Positions 11,746-24,850 of a stretch of 64,000 nucleotides of DNA are shown in pieces. The notes beneath the pieces were generated by a model, which was not told the DNA's origin, searched no databases, and saw only the letters and a list, made by a program, of their open reading frames with translations. A program made the position numbers and the translations under genes. Location of the stretch: positions 3,657,501-3,721,500 of the forward strand of contig NC_092575.1 of the NCBI RefSeq assembly GCF_037975245.1, written 5' to 3'. The DNA comes from Apostichopus japonicus. Its lineage: Eukaryota > Echinodermata > Holothuroidea > Aspidochirotida > Stichopodidae. Each line of letters opens with the position of its first letter. Position 1 is the stretch's first letter.

Positions 11746-14700
11746 GTGAGTATAGACCTATAGTAATTGGCTTACCAACTTCCGTCATCTTAAATGTTAA
11801 TTTAAAGTATGTCAATATGTGTTGGTTGTGTCAGCCAGCACTTACATAGATCTGAAGTTTCGTTTTTGAAAAAATAAATTTAAGAAATTTCATATCATGA
11901 AGAAGGAGAAGAAGATGACAATAATGATGATGATGATGATGATGAAGACGCTTTGGACCAGCGATGGCAATTGATTGTTTCTAGTCTTGAAATTTGAGAA
12001 GAACGTATGTCTTAAATACTTACAGCTTTTATGATTTATTGATTCTTTCGAAGAAGTAAAAAAAATTTTCAACATTTTCCAATGTTGCTTTCTTATTTAC
12101 AATTGTATTCAACGGTGTTCTTATTTTTTTTTTTTTAATTTGCGTAAAATTGTATTCGTGAAAGACGAAATAAAGATACATTTGCTTAAAGAGTCATTAG
12201 TTTATGATACATACATAAGACTTAAGTAAAGATGTGAATATTGGTTTTGCAATGCAAGAAGGACAAAGAAACAAGACCATTTTCATGTATTGGTAAAGTA
12301 CATTATCAGTTAACAGTATTTGATAATACAACCTTGGAACACTGAGTTGTCTGCTTATAACTGCTTTTTTATTTATTTAAATGAAGCCCTTTAACTCATT
12401 AGAATATGCAAAAGTGAGCATTTTGTGATTTCACTGCAGATCTTCATTCTGTATTCGTTGACCTATATGGCATACAAACTTGAAGGTATACACATGCAAA
12501 AAAAAAAAAAAGAGATAGAAGGTTTTGATTATCATTAATGAATATTTAACAAAACATTGATAACGCAACGACTATCTAATGATGAAAATGTAACATAATT
12601 TTCTCCTAATGATTGTTTGTTGTATGTTCATATAGGAAGCATTTACCGTAACGGGTAATTTGTCTATGTTTAATGTTGCGTAGAAAGTGGTGGCAATTAT
12701 TACATACGAAGCGTGGAAAAAAAAGCTGAAGTTTGTATTACCTGGAGAGAAAAAAATAAAAGTTATTGATGTGATCTTCTAATTTGAATGGCATTATAGC
12801 AGTTTCATAAAATAAAAAATCGCATTAATTTGAACGATTGCAACCATTTTGCGTTCGATATTATTACCATGACGACAGTTTGCAAGAAATGGAGGTCAAC
12901 TACCAAGTTTTCTTAGCAAACATCTGGTCTCAGGAAGGCATGGGGAAGGAGGGGAATTTGGGTCTTTAATAAAAGAGACATCTCACTTTTCGTTAAACTA
13001 TACCTGTTATTTTCATAATAAAATCATAATTTCTCCCTCTCCTCCCCTCATATATCTTAAATGTACATATGCACGCGAGTACACAGCTTAATGATGAATG
13101 CGTATTAATCAGATGGCATGTGGTAATTGAAATTGACTTATAAACCAAAAGAAAAACGTTTTACATAAAAAAGTGAAAGATTAATAATTGGTGGAAGGGA
13201 TTTTCAGAGAATTTCTTTAGCTTTTATAAAAGTCTTGTATAGGTTTATTAGCATGTTTGACTTTTTCGTATATCTTTGACTCAATTGTAAATTTAGTTGC
13301 ATACGCACGATTGATTATGAAGACACTGTAGGCTAACATGGTATTGTGGTGAACACGTGGTATTAGGGTAGAAATCGAATCCCATTGATTATTAAGCATT
13401 CAACCGTAACAAGTTGAGACGAAATTTAGCTAAGTTAAGACAACTTCTTGTGTGTCTCGTATATGTCTATATCATATTTCCACCATGAGGTTGGAATCTT
13501 ATATTCATTTCGAACACACCATTTCAAACATTTTTCCCGATATACTATTCGTTGCGTACGTACATGCCAAATGTATGTTCCATACAATAGGCTATATAAG
13601 ACAAATGAATTTTGACGATGGACTTAACTTTCTGTTTTATGAATTTTCTCAACAAGTTCGCATTATATTTCTCTGAATCTCTACGGGCGAGTGGGATTGC
13701 AATTTTGTGTGTGTGCTGACAAAGTTGATTTTTTATAATTACTTTGTAGAATTTGTCCATACATAGAAAAGTCTGGAACCTCATTCGAAAACTCCCAAAG
13801 GCGACGTAAAAAATGAGGAACAGAAGCAGGAAAAATATTACATTTTCTTGTCTTTCTTATTTTACCCTTTTTTTTCCATAAAAATGTCCCCGAAATAATA
13901 TTTTTAAATTTCGAGCTTTCGTCACTTAATATTTCTTTGTAGCATGCAGGTGTATATTTGGTTCTTGTTTTTTCATGAATAATTTAGAGATGCGCTTAAA
14001 AAAAACTGAAAAAAAGAAAGAACTATATGAACGCACTTATTGATGCAATAATCATTAGTGGTTTTGTTCAATATCTTAGAAATGTACAAAAATGCAGAGA
14101 AAGATTGATAATGTGGAAATAAAGAAAGTTGATAAAGAAGAACGTTGCCAAATATTATTCTATATGGAAAGTATAAATAAGTACCACTAAAATGGCGAAT
14201 GTTCATATGTGACTGCATCATTTAGACTCCTCTTATTATACAGACAGTATAGTAACATTGTTTGATTATGGGATTCTCTGACATAGCTGGTGATGACACG
14301 AATCTGGATCACAGGAGCGATCTATATGTGTGTTATTCTACGTCGTTAAACCGGAAGTGTACAGTAACTGTTGGTCTTTATAGCTTAGCAGCTATAATAT
14401 TGATAATATTGATGATAGATCAATAACCAATATCAGTTAAATTACATCGCAAAAGTGTTAATCGTTAATTAACTTTCCAACTGGTGTTAATAATAGAATT
14501 TTGTAAATGGAGAGGCGAGTAAGTGCCGTTATGTACCGATATTATCCGAAATTATCGAAATTGCGAAAAACTCGAAACAATTGGCATACAAAAGAACGCG
14601 CCGGCGAACAATTATCTAATTTACCATTGTGTTCTTATATGATCAAAATTCTGATTGTATAGTTAATTTTATAATTAGAAAAAAATTCTGAACTGTTACC

Positions 14701-16500
14701 CCACGAGTCTCACCACCCATGGATTCTCTCTTGCTGACACTGAAAAGTCGGAATCACTACACACCATACTAAAATATATATAAACAAATGGTGGAGTATG
14801 GAATATCCCTTGAGCTTAAGTTCTAAAAATGTCATAAACTTTGTAGTTCTGATAATTGCAAGTTTGAGCTGTCAGCCTGCGGAATGAAAGCCAATTTTTG
14901 TGTTCCAATTACGGTCTGATTTTGATAAAGAATGTGCAGCTGAGAAGCATTAAAAGGGAATCTCCAAGTTTGAAACAGTTCTTCTAAAGAGTATATGATG
15001 TAATTATTGCGAGAAAGGAATTCATGCAAATTGAGAAGAGAGCGAAAACAGTGAATATTTAATCTCTGCATAATTCTGTATTTCGGGAAGACACGATTGA
15101 CAGAAAGGTTGTTCGCTTAAAATGAGCATTAAAATCCTCAAATGTATACACTCATAGTGAAATTACTTATTCTTTAAACACCAGCGTTTACACATTTTCA
15201 TTTTCTATTAAGGTATATATATAGATTCATTCTGAACTAAGCCAACTTGAAGACAGTTGCTTCATTTTCAATACTTAAAGCATAAAGCTTGTTGCGTGCA
15301 TGTCATAAAACAATTTCCCTTATATTTATATATAGTTCAGTGGTTTGTATACAAACGCAATTATTTTCATCTGTTGATTAAATATATTTATAAACAGCCA
15401 CGATTCTTATATGAAAAGTACGGTATAGGCTAGATACATCTAATATGAGGTAACCGTGTTAGGCTAAATTTCTTGAACAGTAAGTCGTTTTCTCAACGCG
15501 TATTGTCGCCATATTAGGCTACGAACATATATTGCTATGAGGAATAATGGGTAGGCTATAGTGTTCTGACAATGAAACGCTTTGTCATGGTTTTCTGTTG
15601 CGACGCTGACACGAAAAAACGGCCATTCCGACACTATAACTCAGTATGCAAATTAGAACTACATTTGTTGTGAACGTTTTGTAAAACATTGCGATTTTAT
15701 GAAAGTAACCTGTACCATGTGAAAGAATGATAATAACTTACTCTTTTCAGTTATCTATAACGATATGTATTATATTATGAAATTATAAATGAAATCATAC
15801 TGCATATATAAAGGATAGTACATTTAATGTTTCAAGTTCGTCCATTTTGAGATAAATGTATGCATCAAGGGTTCTGTTGCCGCAACAACTCTTACGTTAT
15901 CTAATTTTCGATCTAAATGCAGATAATTTTAGCACAGTTTTCAAATTCAATTTATTGCGAAATTGTCCACATATAGGCCTTGCGTGTCATAACTATATTT
16001 ATGAAGCGGTTCACAATCACACCGACCTTGGAATCGGATTTCAGTTTTGTTTATATGGTGTTAACCTGATTTGGACAGTACACATTACTAAATATTTTTT
16101 AAAGGGGAACGAAATCGATTTTGTTGACACATTTCGGCACGGAAACAGATTATGAATCACCGGTATATACACTTGTGAAATGTTATCCAGGGTAATTATT
16201 ACAAGTTTGGTCCCTTTGTGCATGACCAGGGTAAGCGAAAGTGTCAGAGCTATTATTTTAATACGCCCTTTGTGTCGCCAAACAATCGATTGTGACGGTA
16301 CGGCTAAATAAACAGAAAAACGTTTCCTAAATATATAGACAAAAAATACCAGGAAAAGTGTACATAGCCATCCTCTGGTCATTAACTGGAATAGATCAAC
16401 AGCTGGTTGCGTTGCATTTCAAAAATTAATTAGGTAAACATATTTCATTTCGCACGAATGATTTACACAAGGTATATGAATATATATTTATATATATATT
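11746..16500. other. Probable intron or intergenic DNA
   Basis: If the exon at 11571 is real this is the start of its first intron. It contains a short GAT array at 11923-11944, A and T runs (for example 12123-12136) and no convincing exon. Open frames of 60-115 codons occur on both strands, but none has splice sites together with protein-like composition. Confidence 0.45.
11923..11944. repeat. Short (GAT)n microsatellite
   Basis: About seven GAT units. It is the same motif as the giant array at 27232-27868. Confidence 0.85.
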
Positions 16501-16516
16501 TATATTTATATATGAT

Positions 16517-16692
16517 ATGGAGGTAAACGACAAAGGCAAATGAATATATATATAATTGAAATCGTAATAAGTTGTAAAACCTAGAACAGTGAAACAACTT
16601 CCAGCCTCCCGCCGGGATTCGAACCCGGGCCTCCCGCTTTATATGCGGACAACATGTACACCCTGTATGTCCAGAGGTTCGAAACCGGTAAT
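16517..16692 (-). mobile_element. tRNA-derived SINE, minus strand, A-box region deleted
   Basis: Read on the minus strand it has the family leader (ACCGGTTTCGAACCTCTGG), then jumps straight to the GGGTG at the end of the D arm, so the acceptor 5' strand and A box are missing. The anticodon arm (loop ATATAAA), the T arm with perfect B box (16615-16625), the body and the tail to ACCTCCAT follow. It is the only copy in the window with both the tRNA-like part and the full tail after the short TA tract. It lies head to head with the next copy, separated by a few bases. Confidence 0.8.
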
Positions 16693-16698
16693 TACGTC

Positions 16699-16870
16699 TT
16701 ACGACCTTCCCCACCGGTTTCGAACCTCTGAACACACAATCAGCGTCAATGGCCTAGTGGTTAGGGTATCGCGGGAGTCCCGGGTTCAAATCCCGGTGGA
16801 GGCTGGAAGTTTTTTACTGTTCTGGATTTTCCAACTCATTACGATTTCAATCATATATATATATATAGAT
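16699..16870 (+). mobile_element. tRNA-derived SINE, plus strand, anticodon arm deleted
   Basis: Starts with the leader TTACGACCTTCC, has a consensus A box (TGGCCTAGTGG, 16750-16760) and B box (GGTTCAAATCC, 16783-16793), but lacks most of the anticodon arm. The body reads GGCTGGAAG then CCAACTCATTACGATTTC and runs into a TA tract at about 16853-16867. The deletion differs from that in its inverted neighbour, so the two decayed independently. A long open frame (16589-17149) crosses both elements and is not a gene. Confidence 0.8.
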
Positions 16871-18850
16871 GTATATATAGTTGTGTATAGGCTTTTTTCG
16901 TTGTACAAAGTGGTCAAAAGAAACATGAGATACATTTATATTGAGGTATTTTCCCATGTTACCCCTCCAGGGTGCCCTCGTCGTTGCAGTACTGGATTGC
17001 CTCAAAATCTGGGAATATCTGGGATTGAAGTTCGAGTAATAATTTCGAGAATAAATACTTTTTCAACTCACATTAAAGTTAATGTCATTGCAGAGGCCGG
17101 CTTCTATACACAAAAGGAACATAAAGTTCAAAACCCTGACGCATCTTGAGATAAGTCAAAAGTATGACGTCATATCACGTGATGCATTATAATAAATTTA
17201 TTGTTTTCTTTATTCGTATCTTGATGTCGTACATGTCAAAATGTTCGAACAAGACCTCACAAGGTTGACACTTTTAGATTCCAGTTTTAGTTGTTTCTTT
17301 ATTTTTTTTTTAATTGATACCGTATGTATCAGTCCTCATACCTGACGGATGATCAATCACATGATATGTTTAATCACTTATAGCAAAACAGTATATACTA
17401 TTAACCTGTCAAGCATAATATTTATCTCTTTATATGTAACATTGTTCTTGTTGGTTTAATTCCGCAAATTACAGCGTAGACTATTACTGATCTTATTTCT
17501 ACGAGGAACCACCGTATACCACAACTAAAAATTAGAGCATATTTCATTCATGAAAATAACTTTCCAAATCGTAAAATCAATACGGTTCAACGAGCATCAA
17601 TGCAGTAATATAAATCCAATATTTGACGTATCTAACCATGACACATTGAAATGGTATTTGCATGGAATGCTACAGCCTAACGTTCACCGTCTATATATAC
17701 GAGCCTAGCTATAACTTGTCAGCACACGATTCATTATACCCTCAACCAATACGTAATTATTTACTTGTGTTGTTATATGTTTGTGTGTTGAACGCAGACA
17801 GGCAGACGAAGTGATAGAGCTGACATGCGCAGTAGGGATTAATCATTGTAAATCTATACATGTCGGTATATGCACATCTCGCTTTAATTCCGATTGCATT
17901 CGTAACATCCTCAAATTTTGAATACATTACAAAGAAATCACTGAAGCCATGCAAGTTCTTTGATTTTATCTTGACTTTCATGTTGCTGCATAAAAAAAAA
18001 GAAGTTGAAGAACTGACATGTCTTAAACTAGGAAGTCCAGTCACTTTTCCTGAAGAGACTCCAAAGTTTATTCGGTACTTGTTAAAACTAAAAAAATTGG
18101 TATAAAAATATAGCCTGCATTGACGGTATAGTTCTCTTGATATTCTATTATATTATAACATAAAAGAGTACCCAGATGTTATTCATATTGTGTTGACTTT
18201 TTTTTCCAAATGAAATATTGCTAGTACTGAAATTGAATGTAACATTAAAGCGTAACAGTGTTGCCGATAAATATGCTAAGAAATAACTTAAAATGGTCAC
18301 AAGTATTGGTCACCCCTGTAACTTAATATACTTCTATTTTGTTGCTTCTTCAGAAATTCCCTTTTCACCCAATCAAGACAAAAGGGAAAAAAAATTGATT
18401 GAACAGATTATATTGTCTTTAGTATCGGGAGAAGAGTTATAAACCGACAGCTTTAGGTGCATTATTTGTAGACTTTTATGGTTACTATTCGAAGCCTATC
18501 AAAATGTGAGAGGCCAATATATATGCTCTTTCCAGTTAAGTCACGTTTAACTGCCATCTAAATTCTATTTACTTCCGATGATTGAAATGTCAAGATTACA
18601 AGGTGCATTTCGTTTAGTTGTTTACTATACTTGTGTGTCCTTGTTTAGTGGTGTCGGCTTTTTGTGTTGACGTTGATTATAGCATTGTGACGTTTTATCC
18701 AGTAAGCCAATCATAACCACTGAAAGTTTCTGATATGAAACTCGTTTGCATACCCTATAGATATTGTTCGAAGGAATGGCCGCACCAATTCATTAAAACA
18801 CTCCTCCTTTACCCCTCAATAAGTATTCTTATTAATAGCCCAATCCTCTG
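16871..18850. other. Non-coding stretch
   Basis: No exon recognised. TGACGTCA at 17165-17172 is followed three bases later by the E-box CACGTG (17176-17181). Confidence 0.5.
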
Positions 18851-18919
18851 CGAATACCCTACCTTACCCTATGCGGATACCCTACCTTACCCTCTGCGGA
18901 TACCCTACCTTACCCTCTG
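18851..18919. repeat. 23-bp minisatellite, three copies
   Basis: Three head-to-tail units at 18851, 18874 and 18897, nearly identical, each containing TACCCTACCTTACCCT. On the minus strand this reads AGGGTAAGGTAGGGTA, which resembles degenerate telomere-type sequence. There is no flanking array of true telomere repeat. Confidence 0.9.
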
Positions 18920-19095
18920 TTGGTTAGGGGGACGTCGAGAGGCAGGTAGGATCCTGGAGACAATTATGTCACCAGGTCCTCATTTTGCCAAGTGGTAGTC
19001 TTCATTTTCCTTCAAGGTATAATGAAGTAAATGACATTACATTATTCTTGAACCTGTATCTACCGGAGCAGCCGGGCTAATTTACCCCCTGAGCA

Positions 19096-19183
19096 CCCCC
19101 CCCCCCCCTGTCAGTAGGTATGTCGTTACAAAATATACATACACACGACGTTAAGTGACTTTCTATTGGGCTCCCCCCCCCCC
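19096..19183. repeat. Two C runs
   Basis: C runs of 13 (19096-19108) and 11 (19173-19183) bases flank a short AT-rich spacer. Confidence 0.9.
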
Positions 19184-20980
19184 AACAAATCCAAATACAA
19201 GAAACAAACACTGTATTCCCGATGTCATTTACAGTAAGCCAACAAAGCCCATTGTATTTTGTGTATGATTTTAAAGCTATCTGATGTAGAACCAAAGATG
19301 TTTAAAAAATTGCCCAAAAAAATTATCATCGATTATTAAAATATAGCTGATGTGGTCATGACTCCTCCATTGTGTCCTACCTTGATTTCCTAAACATCTC
19401 CCGATCTCAAAATAACTTTCAATTCATTTCGGAATAATTATAAGATATCAAACGTAACCTCACGTTTTGGAAACTCTAATACAGCAGTTTTAGTATTCTA
19501 AATCTTTAAAGGTAGTCAGTATATAGACCCATAATTATAGCACACTCTATAGTTGCTAGAAGTTTTCAAAAGTACTTTCCTGGAGGTCTTTACTCTCCAA
19601 ATTGTTCTCATACATGTTTAAGGAACACACAAGATGACTGAATGTCCCAGTGAGGAAAATTTCCTCGAAGGTTGTAATAAAAATTGTTTAAGAATTGTGA
19701 CCAAAGGTGACCATATTTGTATATCTAGCATATTTGGGGCCAATACAGCATACCTTTAACAATATCTTGCATTGACATAATTTGACTGGTCTTAAAAATG
19801 ACAAAGGCATTCTCTCTTTTAGGATTCGATACCTCCAAAGTACTTCCAGACCTCAATGAGGATAAACAGAATAATGAAATGACTCATATTACATAAAAAA
19901 TAATTACAAAAACCTGTCTACCATAGGACTCTTAAATTTCTGAAATTAACTTGGAGATACAGATCCAGCAGGATAGTATACTCTTGGAAAACCTCTAGCA
20001 ATTTTTTGAAGTGCTAAAGTTTGGAGCTAATACATGATGATCTTTTCATGTTTTCTCTCATAATTTAAGTGACCGATTTTGGCAATTGTGGTAATATCTG
20101 GGAACCGCCTTCAATTACATTAAAATTATAATACCAGACTTAATTGTCCTTGTAATTTATGAAAACAAAAAATTGTCTGTTTTTACCAAGAAAGATAGAC
20201 AGACACACAGAGAGATTTATTTTCTCAATACGTGTTTCTTGTTGCCATGGTTACCTCTTTCCTTTTGGTTATTTATTTTCCTTTAAAATGTTGTATTATA
20301 ATCCACACGTTTATAATCTTACAATCTAAGATATGCAAAGAAAGGATAAAAGACATGAAAAATGATGTAAACATTTACAGGAAGAAAAACTCCAATATAA
20401 ATATAAATATATATATTTATTATAGACTTGACCCACTTTTATATTAAACATAATGCTTCAAAATGTTACTTGCAAAAGGATTCGGCTTCCTGAATGTATC
20501 CGTTCACTAACAGACAGTTATTTACACAGGACTTGTCACGTTATTATGATCGCGCTATTAAAGATTAATAGATCAATTATTGGGCCATTTTACCATTAAT
20601 TTGATCACATAAAATATGGACCGATTAGTGCAATAATGCCCCCAATTCCTTTGAAATTGTCTTTTAAAGATCAGAGCAACGGATGTTTGAAATGTCTGCA
20701 CACGTGTTTAATGATCTGATTTCGTACTGATAACGGTCACATTATAAACCTTTTTAAGTATAGTTATATTTGTTTCCTGAGCACATTCTATTTTCAGTAA
20801 CTAAGGTACATTGTTAACAGAAGTGACACGCACATGTCCAGGTGCAAATACTTAAAGTAGTTTCTTTGTATAGCTTGAATGTTAAAGCGATAGCATGCAC
20901 AAATGTGCAAGTTCCAACGTATAAACCAGGCATGTGTAGTGAGTTCGTCCTGCTGGTACTCATATTCTAGCAGTGCAGTT
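19184..20980. other. Non-coding stretch with a weak inverted repeat
   Basis: A block at about 19550-19600 (TTGCTAGAAGTTTTC then CCTGGAGG) resembles the reverse complement of about 19955-20010 (TTGCTAGAGGTTTTCC). The arms are imperfect and no target duplication is visible, so a decayed inverted-repeat element is only a possibility. Nothing else is recognised. Confidence 0.4.
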
Positions 20981-20984
20981 ACCT

Positions 20985-20986
<2 letters not shown>

Positions 20987-21066
<80 letters not shown>

Positions 21067-21098
21067 ATATATATATATATATATGCATATACATATAC
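20987..21098. repeat. (AT)n microsatellite with GTATAT/GCATAT interruptions
   Basis: About 67 bases of pure AT followed by interrupted AT tract. The Tyr/Ile-rich open frames crossing it on both strands are artefacts. Confidence 0.95.
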
Positions 21099-21865
21099 TA
21101 TGTATGCATTGTACTGTCTCTCTCTTATTTATACTACATTCGTGGGACATTCTCATGTATACTCATCTAACATTGAATCAACCACAGATATCGTAAAAAC
21201 ATGTAGAGCGGCCACAAATATAACCTGTCATAACATCTTCCAGACGAGTCGCATACTTAAGAGGCTTAGTAAACTCTATGAGTGAGTTGGCCTCTTTTCA
21301 TACAGGGTACCCTATATCCAAACATTGTGATCGCAAGATACATTTTCCTGCTGCAAGAAGATTTTATATCAATTATTCATAATTTTGGCTACTTTTTTGA
21401 CGTAACTTGGGTTGCATTTTATGGAACAGACGGCGATTTGCATAATCGCTTTTTACGAGGTTTCAACTCTTTCCCCAAGGATGTTTATGTGCAATATGAG
21501 TTTTAAACTATTTCGAGTTTTCTTATACCCTTCAAATTTTGTCCTGTCTGTAAGTATAGAAGGTTCTGTCCGACTATATAGGATCAGATGATGGCGCTCT
21601 TCATTATGACAAGTGTTATCTATAATTATGTTAATACTTTTGTATAAAGTAATAAAACATGGTTATAATGTTTGACGTCATATTGACAAGTCATATAAAT
21701 GTTATATCTTTTGTTTAAACTGTTGAAATGGAAAATGTCAAAAACACAAATAAGACAAGAAATTCTGATTTTTTTTTATCTCTGTCAAATATTATCTACA
21801 CGGAACTACTTTCGTATCAACTTCCTGTTTATAGGTTTAGGAGATATTTCAGTAAAATGCCTAAA
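21099..21865. other. Non-coding stretch
   Basis: No credible exon. A TGACGTCA palindrome lies at 21673-21680. Confidence 0.45.
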
Positions 21866-21879
21866 AATTATATATATAT

Positions 21880-22345
21880 TTAGGTATACAAAATGTATAG
21901 CTACTTAACAAAATATATAGTTAGTTTACAAATATGTAGATAGTATACAAACATAGTATATATATAGTATACAACATAAATAGATAGCATACAAGAGAAA
22001 GCTAACACGAACTATATAGTATATAGATAGTGTATACCAATTATATAGCTAGTTAACAAAATATATAGTTAGTTTACAAATATGTAGATAGTATACAAAC
22101 ATAGTATATATATAGTATACAAAATAAATAGATAGCATACAAGAGAAAGCTAACACGAACTATATAGTATATAGATAGTGTATACAAAATATATAGCTAG
22201 TTAACAAAATTGTTAGTTAAAAAATATAGTGTTAGTGTACAAACATATATAGATAGCATACAAAATATATAAATAGTATACAAGAAAAAGCTATAACACG
22301 AACTATATAGATACAAGAGAATACTAACACCAAAGTAATTTTCAT
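21880..22345. repeat. 148-bp AT-rich satellite, about three copies
   Basis: The word AACAAAATATATAGTTAG recurs exactly 148 bases apart (anchors at 21903 and 22051), and a third degenerate copy starts at 22199. Copies 1 and 2 differ at only a few positions, so the duplication is recent, while copy 3 is shortened and diverged. Each unit is built of shorter subrepeats of the type ATAGNTAGTNTACAAA. Confidence 0.9.
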
Positions 22346-24410
22346 TTACATTAATTGACTCAAATAGTTGTAATGAATCAGTGTATTTTTAGGATCGAGT
22401 GAATTTTCCCCTGACTCGATTCGGAGAGCTACTACCGATGTTGTACGTACAGGATCACAATCACAGTATAGCTATGACGTATAGGAATGCCTATACTGAG
22501 AGAGTTCTCTATAATATCTACGTTAGGTAATGTCATCAGTCGCAGCTTCAGTCACGACGGGGATATCAATCTCATCTGTCTATTTCATGCAAATTACATA
22601 GATTTGAAAATTTCGGGGCTGAGGAGGGGGTGGGGTGGGGCCCCGTGACAGGCAAACTGTCATTACACTATTCAGTGGTATTGAACTTTCTGCCTATAGT
22701 GTGAAATATGCTGTGAAAGTTATTCTGCGAAATGTCGTCCGACCCCGCCACCCTTCCACACGTCCTCTGTCCCCTGATCTCGGTCCCTGAGCTTGGGCCA
22801 GGAGCCTCTCCCTCTCCAGTCTCCCAACTCTGCTGTCTCGGACCCCTGTTGTCGGATGACCCTTGGATGTATCCAACGCAAAATGATGTTTTTAAATGAT
22901 TTATACTGAGTTAACAAGAGTATTCCCGATCGTAAATCGATAATTATATGCAGAAAATAAAAAACAAGTCACAAGACATCACTGAGTTACTATGGTTACG
23001 CTAGCATGAATTGGTAACTAAGGTAAACGCTGGTTGTGACGTAGTTGCTTTATAGTAACTTGGTTTACAGTTAAATATCATAAACTGATTAAATGTAGTA
23101 ACATTACCAATGTACAGGAGACTGTTCCTTTAAACCATCACGGGTTCGCAATCAATTAAAGGGATGATTTGTTGAATCAAGTGACAAAGTCGGTGATTGC
23201 TTTTCTTGAAGGTACGATCTGTTTATATACACTCATACAAAACAACACTGAATGTCTGAACGGGGCATGGATGGAACACTATGCAGATCAGATACACCGA
23301 AGCTAATTAGCATGAATTTACATATAACATTCTGGGCTATAGTGTGTCTTTCCTTACTATAAAATTTGTCTGTTGGTAACATAATTGAAAACGGAAGAGA
23401 AACCAAGAAAGAGGAAGTTCATAATGTATTATTATTTGTTTCCTGATTTTAATTTGTCTTTTCGTTTATTTAAATTTTTGTACCAGTTTCAGACAATTTA
23501 AAGCCACCCACTAGTAACAAAATGTAGTTTTCACGACGGAGGTACTTTTTAAGAAAGGTCTTCTAATAAACGACTGATCCGCTCTTAACCCCAGTCCCCT
23601 TGCAGACTGTGACTTTGTGATTATCGCCAGGTGTGTATCACGATTCCCCTTCCATATCAGCACAGTTCACCCTAGTTGAAGCATAGATCAGTTTACATAA
23701 TTTTCAGGGGCCAAGAGGAAACCTTTATCTGTATAAATTTCCATTAACTCGAGTTTTCTGCTGCTCCAAAGGTCATATGTAAAACGGAAAGATGAAAAAG
23801 CTTTACCTAACTTTAGGAGAACACGTATCTATAAACACAATCTTCTTCTTTGATTTAGTTTAAGATTGTTTTCTTGTATACATATATATGTATCTATAAA
23901 TAATATCTAAGTATCTAGTTTTCATTATTCCTTCGTAGTTGATGAAACAAAAATTTGCATTTATGGAAATTTTAGGCAGTTGAATAATGTGCATATTTCA
24001 TCGAAATTTCATAAAATGTGATAAAAAAAATTTTGTGGAGGGAATAATAACGGTATCATAATGTAGTGAAATGATTTAATCAGAAACCAAGTTTGTATTA
24101 AATCAATTATTTTTAAGATCTAGTAAATACGAAGCAACTAAGCCATCACAATACACATGGTGATAAAAAGGATATATGAACAAATACACACGCTTTCAGT
24201 GTTTTTCTGAATAATTTGAGGGTGATTTAGGCTGTTATATTTTGTATGATATATTCGGTACCTAAATCTGAAAATTGCCATTTTTGAATGAAAAAATGGC
24301 CCTTCAAACATATTATGCTGATCCTTGAAAATGACTGAATGACTTAGTCTATAGACAAAGAACCGATTTGGTCTGTTCCGTGATGCAGCACACATACAAG
24401 AAAAAAAAAT
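22346..24410. other. Non-coding stretch with a GC-rich island
   Basis: The part at about 22618-22880 is clearly richer in G+C than its surroundings, with GGGGTGGGGTGGGGCCCC-type sequence at 22627-22645 and a C-rich block at 22740-22860. Minus-strand frames through it are rich in R and G, but frame changes and lack of motifs prevent a call. It may be a fragment of a mobile element. The rest is featureless. Confidence 0.45.
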
Positions 24411-24424
24411 GGGGGGGGGGGGGG
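24411..24424. repeat. G14 homopolymer
   Basis: Fourteen uninterrupted G preceded by nine A. Confidence 0.95.
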
Positions 24425-24479
24425 AGACAAGACTGTTATAAGATGTTAACAATACATTCCAGATTGTGCTAAATACATA

Positions 24480-24850
24480 AACATATAAATGTACATATAT
24501 ATGTACATATATATAAACATATACATTTACATATGCATATGCATATACATAAACATCAACCTATATATATATACATATGCATATGCATATAAATATACAT
24601 AAACCTATGTATATATATATACATAAACATCAACATATATATATATACACATACATATACATACATATTCATATACATAAACATATACATGCACATATAC
24701 ATACACATACACATATATATATTTAAACATACATATACACGCACATATACATATACATACACATATACGTATACATACACATATACGTATACATATACAT
24801 ATATGTATACATATACATATGCATACATATACATAAACCTATACATGGCT
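24480..24850. repeat. Degenerate (CATATA)n tract
   Basis: About 370 bases of CATATA, ACATAT, GTACATAT and ATACATAAAC words, a compound TA/CA simple repeat. Open frames on both strands read as Tyr/Thr or Tyr/Met/Val repeats and are artefacts. Confidence 0.9.

Noticed and set aside
16589-17149. 186-codon open frame, the second longest on the plus strand
   Set aside because: It runs through two inverted SINE copies and their TA tract; the residues reflect the tRNA-like repeats.
19545-20035. Large inverted-repeat element
   Set aside because: Only one arm block of about 50 bases matches convincingly; no terminal match or target duplication was found.
22694-22917. Arg/Gly-rich minus-strand frames as a retrotransposon reverse transcriptase end
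   Set aside because: Composition fits a GC-rich fragment, but no reverse transcriptase motif could be read in any single frame.
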